Position numbers and translations under genes: made by a program. Below, piece after piece: positions 1 to 7,093 of a stretch of 12,429 nt of DNA. The stretch comes from Acidisphaera sp035272265 (GTDB lineage Bacteria > Pseudomonadota > Alphaproteobacteria > Acetobacterales > Acetobacteraceae): NCBI GenBank assembly GCA_035272265.1, contig DATEQV010000129.1, forward strand, positions 1 through 12,429, written 5' to 3'. The notes beneath the pieces are model-generated. The model had not been told where the DNA came from. It did not search any database and saw only the letters and a list, made by a program, of their open reading frames with translations. How positions within the stretch are numbered: the stretch's first letter is position 1; each line of letters starts with the position of its first letter.

Positions 1-2067
1 CACAATGTCGGCTTCGGCATCGTCGCCGAGGCCTGCACCGGCTATCCCGGCTACGACTCCATCACCGGCCCGGAAACCGCGCACATGGCGATGACGCTGA
101 AGGAGAACGGCTACGCCACCGCCTGGTTTGGCAAGAACCACAACGTGCCGATCTGGGAGGCGACTCCTCAAGGACCGTTCGACCGCTGGCCGGTCGGCCT
201 AGGATACGACTATTTCTACGGCTTCGTGGGCGGCGACACGAGCCAGTGGCAGCCGGGCAACCTGTTCCGCAACACCACGCCGATCCATCCCTACAACGGC
301 AAGCCGGGCTGGAACCTGATCACGGCGATGGCGGATGACTGCATCGAGTACATCAACGACCAGACGGCGACGAATCCCAAGCGGCCCTGGTTCATCCATT
401 ACGCGCCAGGGGCGACTCACGCGCCGCATCATCCGACCCCGGAATGGGTCGATAAGGTCAGCGCGATGCACCTGTTCGACGACGGCTGGAACGCGATCGC
501 CGAGCGCATCTTCGAGAACCAGAAGAAGCTCGGCGTCGTGCCGCCCAACGCCAAGCTGCCGCCCTGGCCGGACTTCCTGCCGAAATGGGACACACTGTCG
601 GCCGACGCCAAGAAGCTGTACCTGCGGCAGATCGACGTGTGGGCCGCCTACATGGCCTACACCGACCACGAGATCGGCCGCATCATCAAGACAATCGAGG
701 ACCTCGGCCACTTCGACGACACGCTGATCATCTGGGTCTGCGGCGACAACGGCATGAGCGCCGAAGGGTCGATGAACGGCACGATCAACGAGGTCGCCTA
801 CTTCAACGGCGTCGCCTTCACCGTCGAGCAGATGCTGCCGGCCATCCCGGTCTGGGGCACCGACCTCACCTATCCGCATTTCGCGGTGCCGTGGGCGTTT
901 GCGATGGACACGCCCTATCGCTGGTGCAAGCAGATCGCCTCGCATCTCGGCGGCACGCGCAGCGGCATGGTGGTGACGTGGCCGAACCGCATCAAGGATG
1001 CCGGCGGCCTCCGCAACCAGTTCCACCACGTCATCGACATCGCGCCGACGGTCCTGGATGCGCTCGGCGTCCCGCAGCCGGACATGGTGAACGGGATCGC
1101 CCAGCGTCCGTTTGACGGCGTCAGCATGGTCTATACGTGGGATCAGTCGAACGCCAACGCCGCCTCGACGCGCACGACCCAGTACTTCGAAATTCTTGGC
1201 AACCGCGCCATCTACCACGACGGCTGGATGGCCAGCACCGTGCCGCCGGTGACGCCATGGGAAGGTGTGGCGGGGCATCCGCCGACGGACGTCATGAACG
1301 GCTACACCTGGGAGCTGTTCAACCTCGTCGACGATCCCACGCAGACCAACGACCTGTCGGCAAAGGAGCCCGATAGGCTGCGCATGATGCAGGAGTTGTG
1401 GCTCTACGAGGCTTCGCGCAACCAGGTCTTGCCGCTGAACAACTCGCAGGTCGCGGCCCTGACCGCCGAGCGACCCGGCCCTGCGGCCGGACGCACGCAG
1501 TTCGTCTATACCGCGCCGATGACCTCGAACCAGTTCGCGGTTGCCCCCTCGATCCTGAACCGCTCGTACCGCATCACCGCGGACATCGAGGTGCCGCAGG
1601 GCGGCGCGAACGGCGTGCTGGTCACCCAAGGTGGGCGTTTCTCGGGCTACGGGCTCTACCTCAAGGACGGCAAGCCCACCTTCACCATGAACTTGCTCGA
1701 TATCGAGCGCCCGAAGTGGCAGGGCGCCGATGCGCTGCCTGCGGGCAAGCACACCATCGTCTTCGACTGGAAGATGGACCCCCAGGGCTTGGCCGTCGCG
1801 CGCGGCGGCACCGGCACCCTGTCGGTCAACGGCAAGCAAGTGGCGCAGAAGTCGCTGCCCAAGACCTTGCCGTTCATCTGGGCCTGGGACGAGACGTTCG
1901 ACGTCGGCCTCGATACCGGAACGTCGGTGGACGACAAGGACTACCAGGTGCCGTTCGCCTTCACCGGCAAGCTGGGGAAGCTCGTCTTCGATCTCGGCGA
2001 GTCGAGCGTGTCGCCGGAGGCCATCAAGGCGATGATGGAGGAGCTGGCGAAGAAGCGGGATCGCTGA
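1..2067 (+). CDS. Arylsulfatase-type sulfatase, 5'-truncated by window edge
   Basis: The frame is open from base 1, with 688 codons before a TGA stop; the start is outside the window. The family hydrolyses sulfate esters. Seen: GYATAWFGKNHN, with the Lys and His (visible residues 45 and 47) of the sulfate-binding pocket; APGATHAPHH (His about 140); CGDNG with the metal-binding Asp-Asn pair at 249-250; and SHLGGTRSG at about 314-321. The Cys-x-Pro-x-Arg site, whose Cys becomes formylglycine, should lie just upstream: in this family it is followed by a GRNHHxVG stretch, and the visible sequence begins HNVGFG. The C-terminal 170 or so residues (from about 497) form a beta-rich domain seen in long arylsulfatases of this type. 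Members are often exported, but no signal peptide can be checked here. Substrate unknown. A long opposite-strand frame over the gene is a GC-driven shadow. The family call is firm; the exact specificity is not. Confidence 0.93.
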   Translation, partial: HNVGFGIVAEACTGYPGYDSITGPETAHMAMTLKENGYATAWFGKNHNVPIWEATPQGPFDRWPVGLGYDYFYGFVGGDTSQWQPGNLFRNTTPIHPYNGKPGWNLITAMADDCIEYINDQTATNPKRPWFIHYAPGATHAPHHPTPEWVDKVSAMHLFDDGWNAIAERIFENQKKLGVVPPNAKLPPWPDFLPKWDTLSADAKKLYLRQIDVWAAYMAYTDHEIGRIIKTIEDLGHFDDTLIIWVCGDNGMSAEGSMNGTINEVAYFNGVAFTVEQMLPAIPVWGTDLTYPHFAVPWAFAMDTPYRWCKQIASHLGGTRSGMVVTWPNRIKDAGGLRNQFHHVIDIAPTVLDALGVPQPDMVNGIAQRPFDGVSMVYTWDQSNANAASTRTTQYFEILGNRAIYHDGWMASTVPPVTPWEGVAGHPPTDVMNGYTWELFNLVDDPTQTNDLSAKEPDRLRMMQELWLYEASRNQVLPLNNSQVAALTAERPGPAAGRTQFVYTAPMTSNQFAVAPSILNRSYRITADIEVPQGGANGVLVTQGGRFSGYGLYLKDGKPTFTMNLLDIERPKWQGADALPAGKHTIVFDWKMDPQGLAVARGGTGTLSVNGKQVAQKSLPKTLPFIWAWDETFDVGLDTGTSVDDKDYQVPFAFTGKLGKLVFDLGESSVSPEAIKAMMEELAKKRDR

Positions 2068-2083
2068 CGCACGTGCGCAAGCC

Positions 2084-2110
2084 CCCGGCACGGCAGCACG
2101 CCGTGCCGGG
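2084..2110 (+). terminator. Strong GC hairpin after the sulfatase gene, candidate terminator
   Basis: A perfect 11-bp inverted repeat (CCCGGCACGGC at 2084-2094, GCCGTGCCGGG at 2100-2110) with a 5-nt loop starts 17 bp after the sulfatase stop. No T-run follows; the next bases are again GC-rich. It is therefore not a textbook intrinsic terminator, but position and stability suit a transcript end or a 3'-end-protecting stem. Confidence 0.5.
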
Positions 2111-2210
2111 CGCGGCGCGCAGCGCGCGGCCGCTACCGCCGATGCGAGCACGGTCCGCACCGCTCGGCATACCGCGGAGCCCCATATCCGAAACGATCAG
2201 GAACCCAATT

Positions 2211-2366
2211 ATGCGCGAGAGGCTCACGTCGATTCTGGCCGCCAAGTCCGTTTTCGGCCTCGCGCTGAGCGCGTTCCGCGGGTCTCGCTCAGCCGCTCAA
2301 CGGCCCGGCGGCAATGCCGCAAACCCCGCCGGCACCGTCCTGTTTCAGCCTGCGAGCGCCCGCTAA
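2211..2366 (+). CDS. Small ORF with signal-peptide-like start, possible gene remnant
   Basis: ATG at 2211 is preceded by AGGA with an 8-nt spacer, a fair ribosome site. The 51-residue product starts with a basic MRER followed by a hydrophobic stretch (about residues 5-22, LTSILAAKSVFGLALSAF), like the n- and h-regions of a Sec signal peptide. The rest is Ala/Pro/Gly/Arg-rich and ends at TAA. The arrangement suggests the 5' stump of an exported-protein gene whose body was lost, perhaps another secreted enzyme beside the sulfatase; that is inference. It could equally be a chance frame in GC-rich DNA. I do not recognise the product. Confidence 0.3.
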   Translation: MRERLTSILAAKSVFGLALSAFRGSRSAAQRPGGNAANPAGTVLFQPASAR

Positions 2367-2389
2367 GGCCGACGCAGTCCTGCGCCGGC

Positions 2390-2415
2390 CGCTGCAGGGT
2401 TCCTGCGCTGCAGCG
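2390..2415. repeat. 8-bp inverted repeat upstream of kup
   Basis: CGCTGCAG (2390-2397) and CTGCAGCG (2408-2415) form an 8-bp inverted repeat around a 10-nt spacer. It lies between the end of the 51-codon frame and the kup start, about 73 bp before that ATG. It may be a hairpin or a dimeric protein site; nothing in the sequence decides. The rest of the 420-bp gap (2068-2487) holds only the hairpin at 2084, the small ORF at 2211 and no promoter I can call with confidence. Confidence 0.3.
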
Positions 2416-2487
2416 ATGTCCTGCCGGCCTGGCCTCGTCGCGCCGAGTTCGTTGCGCTGGTGACCAAACTGTAGAACAGTCGGCGTC

Positions 2488-4473
2488 ATGAGTGGGGTGG
2501 GAACACACGGCCCGGCCGCGCTCCTGGGACCGCAGCCGAAGACGGCCCAGGCCGAGCCTGCCCATGTGCCGAAGGGCCGCCTGCTCGCGTTGACCCTCGG
2601 GGCGACGGGGATCGTCTTCGGCGACATCGGCACCTCGCCGCTCTACGCGCTGAACCAGGTCTTCTACGGCCGCGCCGGGCTGTCGCCGACGCCGCAGACG
2701 GTGCTCGGCGGACTGTCGCTGGTGATCTGGACGCTGGTCGTCGTCGTCGCGATCAAATACGCGCTGCTGGTCATGCGCGCCGACCAGGACGGCGAAGGCG
2801 GCATCTTCGCGCTCTATGGCCTGCTGCATCCGTACAAGCGGCGCGGGGCGCGGCTCCTGCTCTGGTCGCTGATGCTCGGCGGCGGCTTGCTGTTCGGCGA
2901 CGGCTTCATCACCCCCGCGATCAGCGTGCTCGCCGCGGTCGAGGGACTGAAGGTCGCCGCACCCGGCATCGCCGACGCGGTCATCCCGGTCACCGTGCTG
3001 CTGCTGACCGCGCTGTTCGCCTTCCAGTTCAAGGGCACCTCACGCATTGGCCGCGTCTTCGGCCCGCTGGTGCTCGTCTGGTTCGCCGCGATCGCCGTGC
3101 TCGGCGCGGCCCAGATCGCCCACCGTCCGGACATCCTGGCGGCGTTCAACCCGTTCCACGGCGTGCGCTTCCTCTGGCATGCCGGCGCGTGGGAGGGGCT
3201 GCTGGTCATCGGCGCTCTGATGCTCGTCACCACCGGCGCCGAGGCGATGTACGCCGACATGGGGCATTTCGGCGCTGCCCCCATCCGCATCAGCTGGTTC
3301 GCCGTGGTCTTCCCGGCGCTGCTGCTCAACTATCTCGGCCAGGGCGCCTACCTGCTGAGCGGCGCGCCGGTCGCCGGCAGCAACCTGTTCTTCAGCATCG
3401 TGCCGGGCGGCTTGCTGTATCCAATGATCCTGCTGGCGACGGTGGCGACCGTCATCGCCTCGCAGGCGCTGATCTCTGGCGCATTCAGCCTGGCCTCGCA
3501 GGCGATCCGGCTCGGCCTGTTTCCGCGGCTGGCGATGCGCCACACGCACCACCACCACGCCGGCCAGATCTACATGCCCTTCATCAACTGGGCACTGTAT
3601 GTCGGCTGCGTCCTCCTCGTGGTGACCTTCGGCTCCAGCGCCGCACTCGGCTCCGCGTATGGCCTGGCGGTCTCCGGCGTGATGGTGATCACGTCGGTGG
3701 CGATGATTCCCGTGGCGCGCACCTACTGGCGCTGGAGCAAGCTGCGCGTCGGCCTGCTATGGGGCGCGATGACGGCGATCAACGCCGCGTTCCTGCTCGC
3801 CAACACGCTCAAGGTGCTCAACGGCGGCTGGGTCCCGCTCAGCATCGGGGCGGCGGTGTTCGTGGTCATGGGGACGTGGCAGTGGGGCCGCAAGGCGACG
3901 TTCGCGGCCTATCAGGCGAAGTCGACGATCACGATGGCCGAACTCGTCCGACTGCATCGCAGCTGCGACGTGTTCATGGAGCGTAACGCCATCCTGATGG
4001 CGGCCAAGCCGCTGCGCCGCCTGACCGACCGGGCCCCGGCGCTGCTGCGGCTGCTCTGGGAGCGCTACGGCATCCTGCCGCGCAACCTGATCTTCGTCGA
4101 AGTCACCCACCGCAAGGTCCCGTACATCCACGGCGACCGCTATCAGGTGACGGTGTTCGACCGCGACCGCGAGCGTGGCAGCATCATCGGCGTCGAACTT
4201 CAGTTCGGCTTCATGGAGGAGCCGAATGTCGAGCGCGTGCTCGAAGGCCTCGCCGCGCACCACGAGATCGACCTGCCCACCGACCCGCATCTGTGGATCG
4301 TTCACGTCTCGCTCGAGAACCTGCTGCCCTCGCGGACGATGAGCTGGCTCAAGCGGATGCGCTTTCACCTGTTCCAGGTGCTGCGGCGGCTGTCGCAGCC
4401 CGCGCACTACTATTACGGCCTCGGCGACGAGGTGCAGCTGTCCGCCGAGATCATCCCGGTGCGCGTCCGGTAG
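2488..4473 (+). CDS. kup: Kup/HAK family potassium uptake transporter
   Basis: The 661-residue inner-membrane protein takes up potassium, in known family members by proton symport. Family landmarks in order: GDIGTSPLYA (45-54) in the first membrane helix; DQDGEGGIFAL (99-109); GDGFITPAISVL (137-148); GAEAMYADMGHFG (250-262), which carries a conserved acidic residue; and a GQIYMPFINW block (359-368). About 12 hydrophobic helices fill residues 30-455, and a soluble cytoplasmic domain follows to the end. Length is close to the usual 620-680. A roughly 28-residue Pro/Ala-rich N-terminus precedes the first conserved segment. No Shine-Dalgarno is seen before the ATG; an in-frame GTG at residue 27 is an alternative start. 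A TAGAAC at 2472-2477, just before the ATG, would fit a very short or absent leader. Unusual: four consecutive histidines at 354-357. The gene stands alone and converges on the purM-purN unit. Confidence 0.96.
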   Translation: MSGVGTHGPAALLGPQPKTAQAEPAHVPKGRLLALTLGATGIVFGDIGTSPLYALNQVFYGRAGLSPTPQTVLGGLSLVIWTLVVVVAIKYALLVMRADQDGEGGIFALYGLLHPYKRRGARLLLWSLMLGGGLLFGDGFITPAISVLAAVEGLKVAAPGIADAVIPVTVLLLTALFAFQFKGTSRIGRVFGPLVLVWFAAIAVLGAAQIAHRPDILAAFNPFHGVRFLWHAGAWEGLLVIGALMLVTTGAEAMYADMGHFGAAPIRISWFAVVFPALLLNYLGQGAYLLSGAPVAGSNLFFSIVPGGLLYPMILLATVATVIASQALISGAFSLASQAIRLGLFPRLAMRHTHHHHAGQIYMPFINWALYVGCVLLVVTFGSSAALGSAYGLAVSGVMVITSVAMIPVARTYWRWSKLRVGLLWGAMTAINAAFLLANTLKVLNGGWVPLSIGAAVFVVMGTWQWGRKATFAAYQAKSTITMAELVRLHRSCDVFMERNAILMAAKPLRRLTDRAPALLRLLWERYGILPRNLIFVEVTHRKVPYIHGDRYQVTVFDRDRERGSIIGVELQFGFMEEPNVERVLEGLAAHHEIDLPTDPHLWIVHVSLENLLPSRTMSWLKRMRFHLFQVLRRLSQPAHYYYGLGDEVQLSAEIIPVRVR

Positions 4474-4488
4474 AAGCGCGTGCGCCGG
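4456..4488 (+). terminator. Candidate hairpin at the kup 3' end
   Basis: CCGGTGCGCG (4456-4465) can pair with CGTGCGCCGG (4479-4488) as a 10-bp RNA stem containing two G-U wobbles. The 13-nt loop contains the kup stop codon. On the opposite strand the wobbles become A-C mismatches, so the stem favours the kup transcript. No U-run follows. It fills the 15-bp space between the two convergent stop codons. Confidence 0.3.
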
Positions 4489-4644
4489 TCAGACCAGGAA
4501 GATGTCCAGACAGATGAGGAGAAGCGCGAGCAACGAGGCGACCAGCACCACGAAATGGGTCCAGCGCTTCCAGAATTGCTCGCGGCTCGCGAGGAACGCC
4601 TCCGGCGTTTCCGCGTCCGTCACGATCGTCGTCTGCTCTGCCAT
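4489..4644 (-). CDS. Small single-helix membrane protein, possible aa3-type cytochrome c oxidase subunit IV
   Basis: The 51-residue product begins MAEQTTIVTDAETPEAF, continues with a charged/aromatic stretch (REQFWKRWTHF) and ends in one hydrophobic helix of about 19 residues (VVLVASLLALLLICLDIFLV). This soluble-head, single-helix, C-terminal-anchor layout and length match the short alphaproteobacterial aa3 oxidase subunit IV family, which accompanies the proton-pumping oxidase; the match is by eye and weak in specific residues. The ATG at 4644 is chosen because the frame upstream runs antisense-style through purN with no plausible protein. There is no clear ribosome site. It lies 34 bp after purN on the same strand, so it is probably co-transcribed, although no other oxidase gene is nearby. 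It could be an unrelated small membrane protein. Confidence 0.6.
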   Translation of the reverse strand: MAEQTTIVTDAETPEAFLASREQFWKRWTHFVVLVASLLALLLICLDIFLV

Positions 4645-4678
4645 CTGAGGCCATCCAAGAAAGAGGATTTCCGCGGCG

Positions 4679-5329
4679 TTATGCCAGTGCGAAGGCGATC
4701 GGCAAAGGGTTGCACAGCGCCGCATCGGCGGCCGGCTGGCCGGCGCCCGCATCTTCTCGCGCGGCCAGTCGCGCCAGCGCCGCCGGATAGATCCGGTGCT
4801 CCTGCGCCAGCACCCGTGCGGCCAGCGTCTCGGGCGTGTCGCCTGCCAACACGGGCACGGCCGCCTGCGCCAGGATCGGCCCGGAATCCATCGTCTCGGT
4901 GACAAGGTGCACGGTGCAGCCGTGCAGCTTCACGCCGGCCGCCAGCGCCCGCGCGTGCGTATCGAGGCCCGGGAAGGTGGGCAGCAGGCTGGGGTGGATG
5001 TTCAGCATCCGCCCCTCCCAGGCGCGCACCAGGAACGGCGTCAGCAGGCGCATGTAGCCGGCGAGGCAGACGATCTCGACGCCCGCGTCGCGTAACAGCG
5101 CGTCGAGCGCCGCCTCGTGCGCCTGCCGGTCGCGGCCGAACTCGCGATGCGGGCATACGGCGGTCGGCACGCCCGCGTCCTGCGCCAGCCCGAGCCCCGG
5201 CGCGCCGGGGACGTTGGAGACGACCAGCGCGATCTCGGCCGGGAAGCTAGCCGATCGGGCGGCGGCAATCAGCGCCGCCATGTTGCTGCCCCGCCCGCTG
5301 ATGAGGATCGCCGTTCGTTGCCGCGTCAT
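4679..5329 (-). CDS. purN: Phosphoribosylglycinamide formyltransferase (GAR transformylase)
   Basis: PurN transfers a formyl group from 10-formyltetrahydrofolate to glycinamide ribonucleotide, giving FGAR, the third step of IMP synthesis in the cytoplasm. The 216-residue protein has the phosphate-binding GRGSN at 12-16 near the N-terminus, the catalytic block MLNIHPSLLP with Asn110 and His112, and HLVTETMDSGPIL with Asp148. These match E. coli Asn106, His108 and Asp144 with a constant offset of four. Length is normal for the family (about 190-220). The ATG at 5329 overlaps the purM stop as ATGA, typical of translational coupling. A longer upstream frame runs through purM and is not used. Downstream is the small membrane protein gene at 4489-4644. 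Confidence 0.96.
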   Translation of the reverse strand: MTRQRTAILISGRGSNMAALIAAARSASFPAEIALVVSNVPGAPGLGLAQDAGVPTAVCPHREFGRDRQAHEAALDALLRDAGVEIVCLAGYMRLLTPFLVRAWEGRMLNIHPSLLPTFPGLDTHARALAAGVKLHGCTVHLVTETMDSGPILAQAAVPVLAGDTPETLAARVLAQEHRIYPAALARLAAREDAGAGQPAADAALCNPLPIAFALA

Positions 5330-6420
5330 GCGCCGGGCCAGCCGGCCGGCAGATCGATGCGGGCCTCGCGCGCGCCGGCGACGATGCGGCCGATCGGGAA
5401 GGCCGTCTCGCCCAGTCCCGCAAGCAGCGAGGCGACGGCCGCCGCGTCGCGCACCACCAGCGCCATACCGACGCCGCAGTTGAACACCCGAAGCATCTCC
5501 TCCGGCGCGATGCGGCCTTGGCGGGCGAGCCACCGGAACACCGGTGGCACCGGCCAGTCCGCCCGCAGCGCCGCCCCGAGCCCGTCCGGCAGGACCCGAG
5601 GCAGGTTGCCCGGCAGTCCGCCGCCGGTGATGTGCGCCGCTGCCTTGAGCAAACCGGCCCGATGCAGCGCCAGCAGCGGGCGGACGTAGATCCGCGTCGG
5701 CGCCAGCAGCGCCTCGCCGAGGATCGCATGAGCGTCGAACGGCGCCGCGTCGCTCCAGCGCAGCCCGGCATCCGTCAGCACCCGCCGTACAAGCGAGAAT
5801 CCGTTAGAATGCACCCCCGAACTCGCCAGTCCCAGCACCGCGTCGCCCTCGCCGACGTCGCGCGGCAGCAGCCGGCCGCGCTCGGCGGCTCCCACGGCGA
5901 AGCCGGCGAGGTCGTAGTCGCCCCCCTCGTACATGCCGGGCATCTCGGCGGTCTCCCCGCCGACCAGGGCGCAGCCGGCCTGCCGGCAGCCCTCGGCGAT
6001 GCCGCCGATCACCTCGCGCCCGTGCGCCACCGACAGCCGGCCGGTGGCGTAGTAGTCGAGGAACAGCAGCGGCTCCGCGCCTTGCACCACGAGGTCGTTG
6101 ACGCACATCGCGACGAGGTCGATGCCGACCGTGTCGTGCCGGCCGACCTCGATGGCGAGCTTGAGCTTGGTGCCGACGCCGTCGGTCGTGGCGACCAGGA
6201 TCGGGTCGGCGTAGCCGGCGGCCCTCAGGTCGAACAGTGCGCCGAAGCCGCCGATGCCGCCGATCGCGCCGGCCCGGCTGGTCGCCGCGGCGACCGGCTT
6301 GATCGCCTCGACCAGTTCGTCGCCCGCTGCAATGTCGACGCCGGCACCTGCATAGGTGTTGCCGCCCGGCGGAGTGCCCAGTGGGGCGCCCTTTGGAGTC
6401 CCATGATCGTTGCTGGTCAT
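5326..6420 (-). CDS. purM: Phosphoribosylformylglycinamidine cyclo-ligase (AIR synthetase)
   Basis: PurM closes the imidazole ring: FGAM + ATP gives AIR + ADP + Pi, the fifth step of purine synthesis. The 364-residue product carries the family blocks in order: TYAGAGVDIAAGDELV (from residue 22), IGGIGGFGALFDL, ATTDGVGTKLKLA (ATP site), GIDLVAMCVNDLVVQGAEPL, VGGETAEMPGMY, GLASSGVHSNGFSLVR, HITGGGLPGNLPRVLP and FNCGVGMALVV. The family is usually about 345-355 residues; the extra length is a Pro/Gly-rich N-terminus of about 20 residues. I chose ATG 6420. A TTG at 6456, in frame and 12 codons earlier, has a better ribosome site (GAGGA, 5-nt spacer), while ATG 6420 has none visible, so the true start is open. 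It is first in its unit, overlaps purN by 4 bp, and diverges from the phosphatidyltransferase gene. Confidence 0.95.
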   Translation of the reverse strand: MTSNDHGTPKGAPLGTPPGGNTYAGAGVDIAAGDELVEAIKPVAAATSRAGAIGGIGGFGALFDLRAAGYADPILVATTDGVGTKLKLAIEVGRHDTVGIDLVAMCVNDLVVQGAEPLLFLDYYATGRLSVAHGREVIGGIAEGCRQAGCALVGGETAEMPGMYEGGDYDLAGFAVGAAERGRLLPRDVGEGDAVLGLASSGVHSNGFSLVRRVLTDAGLRWSDAAPFDAHAILGEALLAPTRIYVRPLLALHRAGLLKAAAHITGGGLPGNLPRVLPDGLGAALRADWPVPPVFRWLARQGRIAPEEMLRVFNCGVGMALVVRDAAAVASLLAGLGETAFPIGRIVAGAREARIDLPAGWPGA

Positions 6421-6529
6421 GGCGGCAGGCTTGGGGTACTGCACAGGCGCATGCAAGCGGGTCCTCGCGACCGACTGCGGTCATGGAAGCTGCGCGCCAG
6501 ACGCGGCGCGTGCGGGCAAGGGGTCGGCC
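6421..6529. promoter_or_regulatory. Divergent intergenic region between purM and the phosphatidyltransferase gene
   Basis: This 109-bp space (73 bp if purM starts at TTG 6456) must hold, or lie next to, the promoters for both outgoing units. Two short inverted repeats are visible: GACCG-actg-CGGTC at 6469-6482, and CGCGCC-agacgc-GGCGCG at 6493-6510. AAGGGG at 6518-6523 is the ribosome site of the plus-strand gene. I cannot make out -35/-10 boxes or a known operator with confidence. Confidence 0.4.
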
Positions 6530-7093
6530 ATGCCTGACGGCGCCCGCGTCGTCCCTCCTTCGACCGCCCTGGTCACGCTGCCGAACATCATCTCGCTGGC
6601 GCGGCTGTGTGCGGTTCCTCTGGCGGTGTGGCTGATTTTGCAGCACCGCGAGGCGGCGGCCTTCGTGCTGTTCCTGCTCGCGGGCCTGTCGGACGCGGTG
6701 GACGGCTGGCTGGCGCGGCGCGGGCGGCGCAGCGTGCTGGGCGCGGTGCTCGATCCGCTGGCCGACAAGGCCCTGCTGGTGAGCATGTACGTCGTGCTCG
6801 CCTCGATCGAGGTGCTGCCGGATTGGCTGGCGATCCTCGTCGTCTTCCGCGATATCCTGATCGTCGGCGGCGTCGGCGTGCTGGCTTTCATGGGGACGAG
6901 GGTGACGATCCGGCCGCTGTTCGTCTCCAAGGTGAACACGGCGCTACAGATCTTGCTTGTCGCTTTCGCGCTGTTGCTGACGGGGTATCGACTGCAGGCG
7001 CCGGTGGCGATGGAGGTGCTGATTTGGCTGGTGGCGGCGAGCACGCTGGCGTCTGGGGTCGCCTATTTGCGCCAGACGGTGCGTGGCGGATGA
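6530..7093 (+). CDS. CDP-alcohol phosphatidyltransferase family membrane protein
   Basis: The 187-residue integral membrane enzyme family moves a phosphatidyl group from CDP-diacylglycerol to an alcohol; bacterial members make phosphatidylglycerol-phosphate, phosphatidylserine or cardiolipin. The signature starts at residue 55: D-A-V-D-G-W-L-A-R, then G71, D75 and D79, with all the metal-binding acids present. Also seen are LPNIISLARL (17-26), typical of the first helix, and FVSKVNTALQ (131-140). The spacer between AR and G is seven residues, not the usual eight. About five hydrophobic helices are visible. ATG 6530 is chosen because AAGGGG lies 6 nt upstream and conserved sequence begins soon after; earlier starts would overlap the purM start. 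The stop overlaps the next ATG (ATGA). The alcohol acceptor cannot be told from sequence; a PgsA-like or cardiolipin-synthase-like role is possible. Confidence 0.9.
   Translation: MPDGARVVPPSTALVTLPNIISLARLCAVPLAVWLILQHREAAAFVLFLLAGLSDAVDGWLARRGRRSVLGAVLDPLADKALLVSMYVVLASIEVLPDWLAILVVFRDILIVGGVGVLAFMGTRVTIRPLFVSKVNTALQILLVAFALLLTGYRLQAPVAMEVLIWLVAASTLASGVAYLRQTVRGG

Noticed and set aside
199..2160. 653-codon open frame on the minus strand opposite the sulfatase
   Set aside because: It is rich in Arg, Ala, His, Asp and Val with no recognisable domain or helix pattern, and lies wholly opposite a clear sulfatase. High GC at third codon positions suppresses stops in this antisense frame.
4645..4905. 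Longer start for the small membrane protein (138 residues)
   Set aside because: The added segment is Arg/Pro/Trp-rich and lies out of frame inside purN on the same strand, so it is a shadow of purN.
6410..6529. Longer N-terminus for the CDP-alcohol transferase (start at 6410)
   Set aside because: The extra 40 residues contain several Cys and no family sequence, and they overlap the purM start. ATG 6530 has a good ribosome site just before the conserved region.
6421..6529. Purine riboswitch or PurR-type operator upstream of purM
   Set aside because: The leader is too short for a purine riboswitch, no conserved junction bases are seen, and there is no AT-rich PUR-box-like palindrome.
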